Assembly (NCBI GenBank): GCA_001768515.1 | Contig: MEOA01000005.1 | Location: 1 to 64,000 of the forward strand | DNA from: Bacteroidetes bacterium GWE2_42_24 | GTDB taxonomy: Bacteria > Bacteroidota > Bacteroidia > Bacteroidales > TTA-H9 | Direction: 5' to 3' | DNA: 64,000 nt | Shown: piece after piece, positions 37,201 to 46,344 of the stretch | Position numbering within the stretch: position 1 is the stretch's first letter | Layout: each line of letters starts with the position of its first letter | Translations under genes and position numbers: made by a program | The notes under the pieces: model-generated | The model's input: only the letters and a program-made list of their open reading frames with translations | Database searches by the model: none | Told to the model about the DNA's origin: nothing

Positions 37201-37476
37201 GCCGATGTATATTATAAAACCCGTGCAACTGACAAGGGCGATCAGATGATGAACACCATGTTGACCGAATTGACTGAACAGCTCACCTGGTATGAACAGC
37301 AACCCAGACTTGTTCAGGAGCGGAATGACATGAATATCAGGCAATCGATGGCATTACTCAACTATATTAACCAACTCCTGCAACGGGAAGAGAGGAGCGA
37401 GTTGGCTGGGAAATCATCGGCCAACCTTGAAAAATTTTATGAGAGTTATGTTCGTCGTAACCCAAACCTCCGCTAG
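34288..37476 (+). CDS. DUF2723 membrane protein (GT-C-like)
   Basis: 1062 residues from the ATG at 34288 (MNSFQRINNWLGWLVFVLAS). An upstream in-frame start at 34231 is not supported by the family. The N-terminal half has about a dozen membrane spans. The first external loop contains ASLWDCGEYISTAAKLQVGH followed by PPGAPLF, the DUF2723 signature, with an acidic pair position like that of GT-C transferases. The C-terminal half (about 540-1062) holds more spans, a GDNDTFPLWYAQEV segment and a soluble tail. Members are widespread in Bacteroidota and are often called protein O-mannosyltransferase-like; activity here is inferred. The deacetylase gene begins directly at its stop. Confidence 0.85.
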   Translation: MNSFQRINNWLGWLVFVLASALYISTAELTASLWDCGEYISTAAKLQVGHPPGAPLFQLLGRLFAMAAPSAGNVAIMINTMSAIASGFTIMFLFWTVTMLALKLTGKKENELLRVDQFIILSSGLIGSLAYAFTDSFWFSAVEGEVYALSSFFTAVVFWAILKWEKHAGEEHASRWLLLIAFLMGLSIGVHLLNLLAIPAITLIYFYRQYDHVNLKKTFLALIVSVLLLASIMYLIVPEVVGLFALSELLFVNSLHLPFHTGTAFFVVLLVLFILSGLIYTHNRKKLWLYIFSVCGMLLATLYLVESQTAGSFIARALVASGISFLIYRYRHSFASLNAGLLAFTFILIGYSSFMMLVIRSNAGTPINENSPKDAISLLSYLNREQYGDWPLFYGHYYNSEPTGYLPGRKVYVRDDASHRYIVADANQFAKPQYKASESTIFPRMYENMQPEHAEEYKTWAGINDPDNKQIPTFAENLKFFFRYQLDHMYFRYFMWNFSGRQNDRQGYSDRSDGNWITGIKFLDAPRVGDLGSMPASMKNKAHNKYYLLPLLLGLVGMIFHFRKSSKDWFVVLSLFAMTGIAIVVYLNQYSPQPRERDYAYAASFYAFAIWIGLGMYGLAVLFQKKLKPALAVILAGLLSALVPAILLAENYDDHDRSGRYASLELAKGYLDSCEPNSILFTVGDNDTFPLWYAQEVENYRTDVRVCNLSLLGMDWYIDQMKTRVYNSDPVPFKLSHHQYQNGTRDVVYLVEQKGLNGIDLEELFQVMDSNEKLLQQTEADGNTNYYFPARVFGLRVDSAAVAKAEIKSSRTGIVTEKQLVWKINQSAIQKNDLMVLDLLAHFNWERPIYITSPTASPVFTGLRDFFRLEGLTYRLIPYRDTLSDNQVGSINSEILYDRLMNKFEVKMNNHNNYYNEDYVRYGSNLRNTYTRLANQLLAEGNPTAALSVCDTAMRRFPSDIIPYDYFAVGIADVYYKTRATDKGDQMMNTMLTELTEQLTWYEQQPRLVQERNDMNIRQSMALLNYINQLLQREERSELAGKSSANLEKFYESYVRRNPNLR

Positions 37477-38133
37477 ATGGATCTTTACCGGACACCCATA
37501 CCTCCCATCATTCAGAAGATTCTGCCATCAGGCCTTTATTGTCATGGTCCAAAAGCGAACAATGCCGTCTACCTCACCTTTGACGACGGTCCTAATGAGG
37601 GTGTTACTGATAGGGTTCTTCATCTTCTTGAACAATTCGACATGAAAGCGACCTTCTTTTGTGTAGGAGAGAATGCTTACAAGCAGAATGCTCTCTTTAA
37701 AATGATGGGGGAAAAAGGGCACTTAATGGCTAACCATACTTATAACCATCTAAATGGTACCAAGGCTCCCGATGTTGAATACTACAAGAACATTGAACAG
37801 TGTCATCAAACCATTCCGACACGTCTTTTCCGGCCACCATATGGCCGAATAAGGTGGAGACAATGGCAGGTACTCAAAAAGGAATACAACATCGTGCTTT
37901 GGTCAGTCCTTTCGGGCGATTTCGACAAAAGACGCACACCTGCTGAATGTGCCTATCATGTAATCAGACACGTCAGACCTGGCTCCATTATTGTATTCCA
38001 TGACAGTCAAAAAGCCAAAAACAATGTGTTGGAAGCCCTTCCGCGTGTGTTGGAACATCTCTCAAAAAGCAATTTATCCTCTTCTACATTAGAATCATTG
38101 GTCAAACCCGAAAACAATAATTTCCCATGTTGA
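37477..38133 (+). CDS. Polysaccharide deacetylase (NodB-type)
   Basis: 218 residues. Motifs of the carbohydrate esterase 4 family are in order: LTFDDGP at 33-39 (catalytic and metal aspartates), NHTYNH (metal histidines), RPPYGRIR, a LWSVLSGDFDKR segment, and IIVFHDS with the catalytic histidine. It has no signal peptide, so it may act in the cytoplasm or reach the envelope another way. The ATG follows the DUF2723 TAG without a gap, and the lipoprotein gene overlaps its end by 7 bases. The target is unknown (N-acetylated sugars of peptidoglycan or glycans). Confidence 0.92.
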   Translation: MDLYRTPIPPIIQKILPSGLYCHGPKANNAVYLTFDDGPNEGVTDRVLHLLEQFDMKATFFCVGENAYKQNALFKMMGEKGHLMANHTYNHLNGTKAPDVEYYKNIEQCHQTIPTRLFRPPYGRIRWRQWQVLKKEYNIVLWSVLSGDFDKRRTPAECAYHVIRHVRPGSIIVFHDSQKAKNNVLEALPRVLEHLSKSNLSSSTLESLVKPENNNFPC

Positions 38134-39944
38134 ATTCCCGATTCAGACCTGCCACTTCAATCCATCTTCTTACAGGTTGGTCAGCATTAATAGTTTTGCT
38201 TTTAACTTCGGGTTGTGCAACAAAGGGAATGTTAGGCGGAGGGCCGAAAGATTCTAAAGCACCCGTTGTGTTGATGGAAGAACCTCCACACGGCAGTATA
38301 TACTTTAAAGGTGATGAGATTGCTATCACCTTTGATGAATTTGTAAAACTGAAGGATGCTTCTAAAAACATCCTTGTTAGCCCTCCCCTTAAAGAACAGC
38401 CTGACTACAAACTTCGTGGCAAGACCCTGGTCATTAAATTTAACGAACCCCTGACCGACAGCACAACCTATTGTGTGTTTTTTGGAGATGCCATTATTGA
38501 CATCACAGAAGGGAATGCGCTAAGCGGTTATAGCTACGTTTTTTCTACAGGCCCGGTAATCGATTCACTCAACATCAGCGGAACCATAAAAGATGCTTAT
38601 ACCGGGCTTGCCGTTGAGAATACCCTTGCAGGTCTCTACTTGCTAGGTGACACCCTTAACGTCCCCGACAGCATAGCTATGAAACAAGCACCTCGCTACA
38701 TCACCCGTTGCAACAAAGACGGGACTTTCAGACTGGGATACATCGCACCGGGACGATACATGGTTTTCGCGCTGAATGACCAGAATGGTAACTATTTTTA
38801 TAATCCCTATTCAGAAGCTTTTGCTTATGTCGATTCTGTAGTGGGGCTGCAATATCCAGTGAATGACACCATATTGGATATAAACACCGCATATACTGAT
38901 ACTACAAAAGCGATTTCTCTGTCCGGGGAAGCCGTTTCGACACCAATTGACACCATCGCCTTAGAAGCCGACACAACTGTTTCGGTAATTCCACCTTACG
39001 TAGGGCCTGATTTCCATATGTGGCTCTTTACAGAGCAGGACAGCATACAGCGGATAACCTCAAAAGAGCGTACAGAGGCCGATGCTATAAGAATCACCTA
39101 CCGCTACCCATTGATAAAACCACGGGTATCTATTCTTAACAGCGATTCAATCGGACGTGTTTTCACCGTATTTAATGCTTTTAGTGACACCATCTACCTC
39201 TGGACTCCTGCACCACTATGTGATACGGTTCATATCAATATCACTGATGATAACGGCCGTTGCGATACAATAAAATTGCTATCGAAGAAACATGCTTCAA
39301 CAGTTCGCAGGGGACGCGGTGTATCGCAGGGTGAACATCTCCTGATTAAGTCAAATCTTTCGGGCCAAAGATTACCTCACTTCAAAAAGCTCATGTTGCT
39401 CTTCAATCAGCCAGTAGCATTGATAGACACGACCAGATGCAGTTTCGTTGCGGGAACAGACACACTGTCACCGGTATTCAGACAGATGGATTCCACCGCC
39501 ATGAAGTTTGAGTTAGTGTATAAGTTTGAGCAGAATAAGTTGCATAAGTTATTCACAGGAGATTCAACCTTTAAGAGTATTACCGGACTGTATTCCATTA
39601 AATCTAGTTTTAACTTCACGACCTCTACTATAGAGGATTTGGGGCTGTTAAGAATCAAATTAACCACCAATAAACCCTCTGTCAATCATATCCTTCAATG
39701 GCTTGATGACAAATCAAGGGTGCTTGTAACACACTCCTTCACCTCGGATACTACTTTTACAATTGCTAATCAGATGCCAGGAAAATACACCTTAAAAGTT
39801 ATTCTTGACAACAACAGAAACAATCGTTGGGATACGGGGCAATACATGAAACTTATTCAACCGGAAGCCACCAGGACAAAAGAGCCCGCTATCGAAATCA
39901 GAGCGAACTGGGAACTGGAAGAAGAATGGAATCTGGTATTCTGA
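38127..39944 (+). CDS. Big_5-type Ig-like lipoprotein
   Basis: 605 residues. Lipoprotein signal: hydrophobic LIVLLL then LTSGC, with lipidation expected at C30. Directly after it comes GGGPKDSKAPVV and then an Ig-like Big_5 domain (about 45-140). The remainder is a series of beta-rich segments with a carboxypeptidase-regulatory-like piece (ISGTIKDAYTGLAVENTLAG) at about 150-170. The C-terminus ends in NRWDTGQYM...EEEWNLVF, usual in this family. Likely anchored in the outer membrane. Overlaps the deacetylase by 7 bases; third gene of the operon that begins with DUF2723. Confidence 0.88.
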   Translation: MLNSRFRPATSIHLLTGWSALIVLLLTSGCATKGMLGGGPKDSKAPVVLMEEPPHGSIYFKGDEIAITFDEFVKLKDASKNILVSPPLKEQPDYKLRGKTLVIKFNEPLTDSTTYCVFFGDAIIDITEGNALSGYSYVFSTGPVIDSLNISGTIKDAYTGLAVENTLAGLYLLGDTLNVPDSIAMKQAPRYITRCNKDGTFRLGYIAPGRYMVFALNDQNGNYFYNPYSEAFAYVDSVVGLQYPVNDTILDINTAYTDTTKAISLSGEAVSTPIDTIALEADTTVSVIPPYVGPDFHMWLFTEQDSIQRITSKERTEADAIRITYRYPLIKPRVSILNSDSIGRVFTVFNAFSDTIYLWTPAPLCDTVHINITDDNGRCDTIKLLSKKHASTVRRGRGVSQGEHLLIKSNLSGQRLPHFKKLMLLFNQPVALIDTTRCSFVAGTDTLSPVFRQMDSTAMKFELVYKFEQNKLHKLFTGDSTFKSITGLYSIKSSFNFTTSTIEDLGLLRIKLTTNKPSVNHILQWLDDKSRVLVTHSFTSDTTFTIANQMPGKYTLKVILDNNRNNRWDTGQYMKLIQPEATRTKEPAIEIRANWELEEEWNLVF

Positions 39945-39972
39945 TCTGACAATCGCTTTGGGAATCAGAAAA

Positions 39973-40009
39973 AAGAGGGGCATCATTTGATAAGAATGAT
40001 ACCCCTCTT
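39973..40009 (-). terminator. Terminator of the ArsR-type regulator gene
   Basis: On the minus strand: AAGAGGGGTATCATT, 7-base loop, AATGATGCCCCTCTT with one G-U pair, then a run of T. It may also end the plus-strand operon, since it lies 28 bases past the lipoprotein stop. Confidence 0.85.
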
Positions 40010-40031
40010 CAATCTATAAATTAGTTCCTGC

Positions 40032-40331
40032 TTAGTCGTCGTTACAGCGGTTCAAACAATCCAGAATTTGCGAAATAGCTTTATTCCGAAGCATATAAAA
40101 TATTTTTTTCCCTTCACGCTTTGAAGCAAGAATTCCCTTGCTTTTTAGAATATTTAGGTGGTGAGAGGCAGCGGCCTGCTCAATATGCAATCTCTCGTAG
40201 ATTTCGGTGACACTCATTTTTGTAGATTCGCTTAACATTTCAATGATAGCGATTCTCATCGGGTGAGCAATGGAACGCATTTTACTTGCTGCGCTCTCGA
40301 GTTTTGCAATGTCAAGTTCAATTTTGGACAT
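40032..40331 (-). CDS. ArsR-family winged-helix regulator
   Basis: 99 residues. Helix-turn-helix repressor of the ArsR type: AHPMRIAIIEMLSES (about 22-36), SVTEIYERLHIEQAAASHHL (recognition helix at about 48-58) and the wing KREGKKIFYMLR (about 71-82). The C-terminus reads DCLNRCNDD, with two cysteines three residues apart that could bind a metal or thiol. The usual N-terminal metal site (ELCVCDL) is absent. No transporter or reductase gene lies next to it. A TATCTTTG -7 box is at 40348-40355, and a 6-bp inverted repeat (ATTGTA 40368-40373, TACAAT 40395-40400) lies upstream of it. Confidence 0.9.
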   Translation of the reverse strand: MSKIELDIAKLESAASKMRSIAHPMRIAIIEMLSESTKMSVTEIYERLHIEQAAASHHLNILKSKGILASKREGKKIFYMLRNKAISQILDCLNRCNDD

Positions 40332-40347
40332 GGTGGTTAGTTTTCTG

Positions 40348-40355
40348 CAAAGATA
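40348..40355 (-). promoter_or_regulatory. -7 element of the ArsR-type gene
   Basis: TATCTTTG on the minus strand, exact TAnnTTTG, 17 bases before the ATG. No clear TTG at -33, which may mean an activator is needed or the match is weak. Confidence 0.55.
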
Positions 40356-40492
40356 ATTAATTTGAATATTGTACGCGGATAAATATATAAATATTACAAT
40401 GAGTTAGAATACGACACGCAAACGTCACTAATACTGCTATTTACTCAGTAAATTTTTTATAAAATCAGTCAAAATCATCTAAACATAAATAA

Positions 40493-42139
40493 TTAGATTT
40501 CTACAAAAAGGGATGTGAATTCGAACTGTTTACTATCAAATAACCCCTTATCACTAATCTTTAATTTTGGGATAACGAGCAATGCCATAAACGACAATGT
40601 CATGAACGGCGCTTTAAGTTCAGCACCCCAGCCACGAGCCAGACGATCCATTAATTCATAGCGACGAGCCACTGTTTGGGCATCAAGTGTAGACATTAAA
40701 CCGGCGATCGGAAGCGGAAGAATAAAGACCTCATTGCCATGGGCTGCAGCAATTCCTCCTTTATTAGCCACAATGGCATTTACAGCAGCACACATGTCGT
40801 CATCATCGGCACCAACAACAATAATATTATGACTATCGTGAGCTACGGTTGAAGCCAGTGCCCCACTTTTGAGACCAAAGCCCCTGATAAATCCAACCGT
40901 AGGACGTGACCGTGCCTTGTAACGATTAATAACTGCAATCTTAAGGATGTCGTTTTCGGTATCAGACACTGCACAACCGTCAACAATTAAAGGATGACCG
41001 ATAAAACATTCGGTTGTAATATGCCCGTCGATGGCTTGAATAACCCTGACATGCCTTCCACTGGCAGGGATATTGAAATGTGCCCGATTGACCTCGGTAG
41101 CTTTAAAATGATTCGGGGTTTCTGTATTCATGGCATGGCAAACAGAGTGGCCACCTTCAGCAACTTTAATCCCATTAATATAAGTTTCGAGTACTTTAAA
41201 CTCGGCAAGATTATTGACAACGATAAAATCAGCAGGATCACCGGGTTGAAGCAACCCAGTATCCAAATCATAGTGTTTTACAGGATTGTAAGTACAGGCG
41301 CGTAGAACCTTAAAAATATCAATACCAGCTGAAAGCGCTCTAACTACGAGTTCATTGATGTGCCCTTTTAGCAGATCATCGGGATGCTTATCGTCGCTGC
41401 AAAGCATCACATGAGAAGGATAATCAGCAATAAGTCGCACCAGAGCATCAAAATTTTTGGCGGCACTACCCTCCCGGATGAGAATTGACATACCCGCCCT
41501 TAATTTATCGATAGCCTCCTCCATGGTTTCGCATTCATGATCGGTCGTTATCCCGGCACGACAATAAGCTTCTGCATCGGCACCTCTTAATCCGGGCGCA
41601 TGTCCATCAACAGGCTTTTTGTTTCGACGAGCTGCCTCAAGCTTTCGCATAACCTGTTCATCATGTTGAAGAACACCCGGATAATTCATCATTTCTGAGA
41701 GAAATCTGATCTCTTTTTGCCTTAATAACCGTTCAACATCGGCGGGTGTAACCACGGCACCAGATGTCTCAAACGAGGTAGCCGGAACACACGAGGGAGC
41801 ACCAAAATAAAACTTGAATGGAACCCTCTTCCCGTCATCAATCATGTATTGGACACCCTGAACTCCAAGAACATTCGCGATTTCATGCGGATCAGAAACA
41901 CAGGCCACTGTACCATGAACGGCGGCTACACGGCCGAATTCAGAAGGGGGAAGCATACTGCTTTCGATATGTACATGCGCATCCACAAAACCTGGTAAAA
42001 TATACCTGTTATCAGCAACCGATTTCTCACGAATACGACGGATACGCCCATTATCAACTTCTATATAACCCGAAAATACCCGTTGACGGACAACATCAAT
42101 TATCTGACCCGACAATGTAAATTGTTTCTGAAGATTCAT
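40493..42139 (-). CDS. ade: Adenine deaminase
   Basis: 548 residues from the ATG at 42139 (MNLQKQFTLSGQIIDV). A TTG two codons upstream is possible. Amidohydrolase that converts adenine to hypoxanthine and ammonia. The metal motif is GFVDAHVHIESS at about 51-62. The adenine deaminase C-terminal part is present: HDSHNIIVVGADDDDMCAAV and NKGGIAAAHG. The length matches the Ade family and is longer than eukaryote-like adenosine deaminases. A TAATTTTG box lies 29 bases upstream. Confidence 0.95.
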   Translation of the reverse strand: MNLQKQFTLSGQIIDVVRQRVFSGYIEVDNGRIRRIREKSVADNRYILPGFVDAHVHIESSMLPPSEFGRVAAVHGTVACVSDPHEIANVLGVQGVQYMIDDGKRVPFKFYFGAPSCVPATSFETSGAVVTPADVERLLRQKEIRFLSEMMNYPGVLQHDEQVMRKLEAARRNKKPVDGHAPGLRGADAEAYCRAGITTDHECETMEEAIDKLRAGMSILIREGSAAKNFDALVRLIADYPSHVMLCSDDKHPDDLLKGHINELVVRALSAGIDIFKVLRACTYNPVKHYDLDTGLLQPGDPADFIVVNNLAEFKVLETYINGIKVAEGGHSVCHAMNTETPNHFKATEVNRAHFNIPASGRHVRVIQAIDGHITTECFIGHPLIVDGCAVSDTENDILKIAVINRYKARSRPTVGFIRGFGLKSGALASTVAHDSHNIIVVGADDDDMCAAVNAIVANKGGIAAAHGNEVFILPLPIAGLMSTLDAQTVARRYELMDRLARGWGAELKAPFMTLSFMALLVIPKLKISDKGLFDSKQFEFTSLFVEI

Positions 42140-42167
42140 AGGCAATAGGTTAGGACAAACAGATCCT

Positions 42168-42175
42168 CAAAATTA
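42168..42175 (-). promoter_or_regulatory. -7 element of ade
   Basis: TAATTTTG on the minus strand, exact TAnnTTTG. No -33 element at normal spacing. Confidence 0.4.
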
Positions 42176-42258
42176 ATACTTTTAGCCATTTGTTACACGC
42201 TCAACTAAAAGAACTTCAACCAATAATGCAATTAATAACGAAATAATCGGACTTTTAT

Positions 42259-43332
42259 TTACTTCCCGGCTAAAAATGCCAAAAAATCCTTCTTACTAGA
42301 TTCAAACTCAAAACAATCGGCCAGTAAATAGCATTTATCCCGCTCCACACAATAATCAGTTGCAAATTTTGCTATTTCGACCTTTGATGTATCAGTGTCA
42401 AAAAGTCGCAAAACTTCAAGAATCTGTTTTACTGTAAAACATTTTCCTGATATAAACATCTGTTGAGCCATTGATAAGCGAGCATTGTTGAAGTCCTGTT
42501 TCCCAAGCAGTGTCACCATGTCGGCAAATTCATCATCCTTAACAAAACAGCCTACTATTTTCTGGTTCGATGGAAGAGGATCATAACCGTGAGTCGGATA
42601 CTGCTTGTCAATATACTGCATAAAGGAATCTCTGGTCCTTTCATAACGAAAAACTTGCGAAGCCATCCTCAGGTTATTCAAATCAAACAAGCGTGGATAG
42701 GAAGCCTTAATAAGATCGAGACGAAGTTCCTCATCGTTTATTGTTAGCGCATATTTCATCACATAAGAAACAGTGAGGCAATTGTTCTTCACAATAGATA
42801 ATGCCAGAGACATCTTGCCGCGATCATTGTTTATGGCAGTAAGCTGATCATAAAGAATCTGAAAGTCTTCCCTGTTCATAACCACTGAGCAATTTTCAGG
42901 TCCGGTATAAGTATGCCAGTCCGGATATATTATACCCTGATTTTGCTGTACCATATTTCCATTGTTGATTCCCTGGACAAAGTCATGTAGTCGCATGACT
43001 GTTGAGAATTTACCAAAAGTATCGTAAACAGTATAAAACTCATCCGGATCTACAACAGCAGTATAGGCCGCCATCGCAAATTCAAGTTTTGCTCTTTCCG
43101 TTATAAAGGTTTTACATATTTCCTTTACCTGAACTGAAGAAAAACGGTAGACAGCAGCAAGCCGCATCAGTTCATCTTCCCTTGTAACCTCCTCAACCGA
43201 CTGACTGGAAGGCTTCATCAGGTTCTGAAAAGCAGAACCGGGCACCAGTGCTTTTGGCGTTTCGGTTTGACTAAAAACTGGTTGACTAAAAAAAGCAACC
43301 AGGCAAAAAAACTTTACAAGTCGGATATACAT
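42259..43332 (-). CDS. Exported DUF4476-type helical protein
   Basis: 357 residues from the ATG at 43332. Residues 1-22 are a signal peptide (LVKFFCLVAFFSQPVFS). The rest is helical and built of about three related units of about 90 residues. The last (starting CFVKDDEFADMVTLLGKQDF, with FTVKQILEVLRLF) fits the DUF4476 pattern. The first two (starting RLAAVYRFSSVQVKEICKTF and SLALSIVKNNCLTVSYVMKY) are weaker versions. DUF4476 proteins are common, of unknown function, and exported in Bacteroidota. Stands alone, 113 bases from the ade start. Confidence 0.75.
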   Translation of the reverse strand: MYIRLVKFFCLVAFFSQPVFSQTETPKALVPGSAFQNLMKPSSQSVEEVTREDELMRLAAVYRFSSVQVKEICKTFITERAKLEFAMAAYTAVVDPDEFYTVYDTFGKFSTVMRLHDFVQGINNGNMVQQNQGIIYPDWHTYTGPENCSVVMNREDFQILYDQLTAINNDRGKMSLALSIVKNNCLTVSYVMKYALTINDEELRLDLIKASYPRLFDLNNLRMASQVFRYERTRDSFMQYIDKQYPTHGYDPLPSNQKIVGCFVKDDEFADMVTLLGKQDFNNARLSMAQQMFISGKCFTVKQILEVLRLFDTDTSKVEIAKFATDYCVERDKCYLLADCFEFESSKKDFLAFLAGK

Positions 43333-43431
43333 AGTAAAAATCAAATTTCAAGGGTGCAAGGTCGGAAAAAATGATCAATACACTACAGTCCGACAATTTT
43401 AATCATCTTTGCTGTCATTTAAATCATATCA

Positions 43432-44610
43432 GTGACTACTATCTCCACCGATTTTTTATTTACCGGAGAAGGAAAACCATTACAGGATGCCTTCATCCGC
43501 TATGACAAGCAGGGTATTATTAAGGATTATGGCATTTGCAAACGAAAAAACGACTCAATCAGGCATTATCCGGGAGCAATCTGTCCGGGGTTTATTGATG
43601 CACACATTCATACAGAATTATCGCATATCGGAGTTCTCAGAGAGACTGCCGCAGGAATGGCGGGCTTCATAGGAGGACTCGCGAGAGTAAGAGAAAAAAC
43701 AACCAAAGAAGCGCGTGAGAATAGCATCATTTCTACTATTAACTTCTTATATAACCAAGGGGTTAGCGGGGCAGGTGACATCTGCAATGAACCGGTCTCC
43801 TTTTCCCTGAAACACAACAACCAGATCAAGTGGCACCATTTTATTGAATGCTTTGGTACAGATACTGCATCTGCTGATGAGATAGCCAGCAAGGCCGATC
43901 AATTGCACATTTCTTCTGAAAAAATGGGGTTTCAGTCGTCAATTACACCTCATGCCACTTATTCGCTGAGCAATGCACTCATCCGAACTTTAAATAAGAA
44001 GCTGATAAACACGAATGACCTGCTATCATATCATTTCATGGAAAGCAGGGAAGAGATTGAACTGTTAACATATCGTACCGGAGCATTGGCAGATTTGTTC
44101 AAACACTGGGGTATACTGCCTGATTTTCTGACCGGAGGAATTAAATCTCCATTAGACCAACTGCTAGTAAGCCTTCCGAAATACAACAGGCTTCTGCTTG
44201 TTCATAACACCTTCATCGACAATATAACAGTAAAAATCATCATGGAAACATTTTCAGACCCATGGTTCTGTCTTTGCCCGGTTTCCAATCTTACAATAAG
44301 CGGAGAACTTCCGCCTGTTAATCTGCTACGCTCAAACACAGATAAAATAGTTATTGGTACAGACAGTAGCGCTTCTAATGAACATCTTTCAATGATTGAA
44401 GAGATAAGAACGATACAAAAGGCTTATCCGCAAATTCCAATTCATGAATTGATTACATGGGCAACAAGCAATGGAGCAACTTTCTTTGGCTGGGATCAAT
44501 TGGGAACCATTGCATCTGGAAAATCACCAGGGCTGGTTTGGTTAAATGGATTTATCAACCCCGACGAACCGTTAAGCCAGGCAACTAAAACTACAAGGAT
44601 CATACAATAA
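43432..44610 (+). CDS. Amidohydrolase-superfamily deaminase
   Basis: 392 residues from a GTG at 43432. Metal motif GFIDAHIHTELSHIG at about 54-68, TPHATYSLS at about 172-180, LLVHNTF for the later histidine, then CPVSNLTISGELPPV and GTDSSASNEHLSMIEEI with the catalytic aspartate. This is the layout of the cytosine/guanine/S-adenosylhomocysteine deaminase group. A link to aminodeoxyfutalosine deamination (menaquinone route) is possible, but no mqn gene is adjacent. An imperfect -7 box (CATCTTTG, 43404-43411) precedes the start. The exact substrate is unresolved. Confidence 0.82.
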   Translation: MTTISTDFLFTGEGKPLQDAFIRYDKQGIIKDYGICKRKNDSIRHYPGAICPGFIDAHIHTELSHIGVLRETAAGMAGFIGGLARVREKTTKEARENSIISTINFLYNQGVSGAGDICNEPVSFSLKHNNQIKWHHFIECFGTDTASADEIASKADQLHISSEKMGFQSSITPHATYSLSNALIRTLNKKLINTNDLLSYHFMESREEIELLTYRTGALADLFKHWGILPDFLTGGIKSPLDQLLVSLPKYNRLLLVHNTFIDNITVKIIMETFSDPWFCLCPVSNLTISGELPPVNLLRSNTDKIVIGTDSSASNEHLSMIEEIRTIQKAYPQIPIHELITWATSNGATFFGWDQLGTIASGKSPGLVWLNGFINPDEPLSQATKTTRIIQ

Positions 44611-44611
44611 A

Positions 44612-44637
44612 CCGTCGCCACTGTAGAGTGACGACGG
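44612..44637 (-). terminator. Terminator after groEL
   Basis: On the minus strand: CCGTCGTCACT, CTAC loop, AGTGGCGACGG (11 bp with one wobble pair), then TTTATT. It lies 27 bases past the groEL stop and directly abuts the amidohydrolase stop, so it may serve both convergent genes. Confidence 0.8.
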
Positions 44638-44664
44638 CCAATAAATTAAGGTATAATTGTACGA

Positions 44665-46308
44665 TTAGTACATATCACCCATTCCACCTGGCATTCCACC
44701 TGGCATAGCTGGCATGGCGGGTTTGTCTTCTTTATGTTCAACCACTACACATTCGGTTGTGAGCAACATGCCAGCAATGGAAGCAGCATTTTCAAGAGCT
44801 ACACGAGCAACCTTTGTAGGATCAATTACGCCTGTTTCAAATAGCATTTCGTAGCTTTCGGTGCGGGCATTAAACCCATAATCACCTTTACCTTCCTTCA
44901 CCTTCTGAATAACCACAGAACCTTCAAGACCTGCGTTCTGGACAATCTGACGAAGAGGCTCTTCTAGTGCGCGACGAATAATGGCAATACCAGTTTTTTC
45001 GTCTTCATTCTCAAATTTTACGTTATCGAGAACGTTGATGGCACGAATAAAGGCAACACCACCACCGGGCAGAATGCCTTCTTCGTTAGCAGCACGGGTT
45101 GCATTCAGAGCATCATCAAAACGATCCTTCTTCTCTTTCATCTCAACCTCACTGGCAGCACCGACATAGATCACGGCAACACCACCTGAAAGCTTAGCAA
45201 GACGTTCCTGAAGCTTTTCCTTATCATAATCGGAGGTTGTAGTAAGAACCTGAGCTTTTATCTGCGAAATGCGAGCGTCAATTCCGGCCTTATCACCACG
45301 CCCACTAACAATAGTGGTGTTTTCTTTATCGATGGATACCTTTTCTGCACGTCCCAGATATGACAAATCAGCATCTTCAAGTTTATAGCCCTTTTCTTCA
45401 CTGATAACAGTACCGCCAGTAAGTACGGCAATGTCTTCCAGCATCTCTTTACGACGATCACCGAAACCGGGAGCCTTCACGGCTGCCACTTTGAGACCAC
45501 CGCGTAAACGATTAACCACCAAGGTAGCAAGAGCTTCACCGTCAATATCTTCGGCGATAATAATCAGCGCATGACCAGTCTGTACAACTTTTTCGAGAAC
45601 TGGCAAAAAATCCTTCATCACCGAAATCTTCTTGTCGTAAATCAGGATGTAAGGATCCTCGTACACCGTTTCCATCTTTTCGGTGTTGGTAACAAAGTAA
45701 GGGCTTATATAACCCCTGTCGAACTGCATTCCTTCAACAACCTTTACAGTAGTTTCAATACCCTTGGCTTCTTCAATGGTGATTACACCCTCGTTCTTTA
45801 CCTTCTGCATGGCTTCGGCAATAAGTTTACCAATGATCGTATCATTGTTGGCCGAAATGGCAGCAACCTGCTCAAGCTGCTGGTATGAATCGCCAACCTG
45901 ACGCGTCTGGTCTTTCAGACTACCAATGACAGCTGTCACAGCCTTATCAATACCGCGCTTCAAATCCATCGGGTTGGCTCCTGCAGTAACATTTTTTAAT
46001 CCCTGAGTATAAATAGCCTGAGCTAAAACAGTAGCAGTGGTTGTACCATCACCCGCAAGGTCGTTGGTCTTTGAAGCTACCTCTTTCACCATCTGGGCAC
46101 CCATGTTCTCTCTTTTATCGGCGAGTTCAATCTCTTTGGCAACAGTTACACCATCTTTTGTAACTACAGGAGCACCAAAAGATTTCTCAATTATAACGTT
46201 ACGACCTTTAGGGCCTAATGTAACCTTAACAGCATTGGCTAATGCATCAACACCGCGTTTAAGGGCTTCGCGTGCTTCGTAATTGTAAGTAATGTCTTTA
46301 GCAGCCAT
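44665..46308 (-). CDS. groL: Chaperonin GroEL
   Basis: 547 residues, full length. 60-kDa chaperonin subunit of the double-ring foldase. It begins [20 protein letters not shown]. The ATP-site region [10 protein letters not shown] and [11 protein letters not shown] are present, as is the family signature [16 protein letters not shown] segment (reads [17 protein letters not shown]) at about 400. The C-terminus is the Gly-Met tail [13 protein letters not shown]. Follows groES by 36 bases on the same strand, one transcript. A terminator follows. Confidence 0.98.
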   Translation of the reverse strand: MAAKDITYNYEAREALKRGVDALANAVKVTLGPKGRNVIIEKSFGAPVVTKDGVTVAKEIELADKRENMGAQMVKEVASKTNDLAGDGTTTATVLAQAIYTQGLKNVTAGANPMDLKRGIDKAVTAVIGSLKDQTRQVGDSYQQLEQVAAISANNDTIIGKLIAEAMQKVKNEGVITIEEAKGIETTVKVVEGMQFDRGYISPYFVTNTEKMETVYEDPYILIYDKKISVMKDFLPVLEKVVQTGHALIIIAEDIDGEALATLVVNRLRGGLKVAAVKAPGFGDRRKEMLEDIAVLTGGTVISEEKGYKLEDADLSYLGRAEKVSIDKENTTIVSGRGDKAGIDARISQIKAQVLTTTSDYDKEKLQERLAKLSGGVAVIYVGAASEVEMKEKKDRFDDALNATRAANEEGILPGGGVAFIRAINVLDNVKFENEDEKTGIAIIRRALEEPLRQIVQNAGLEGSVVIQKVKEGKGDYGFNARTESYEMLFETGVIDPTKVARVALENAASIAGMLLTTECVVVEHKEDKPAMPAMPGGMPGGMGDMY

Positions 46309-46344
46309 AATGTTTATTTATTAATTGATTAAATACTTCTAATA

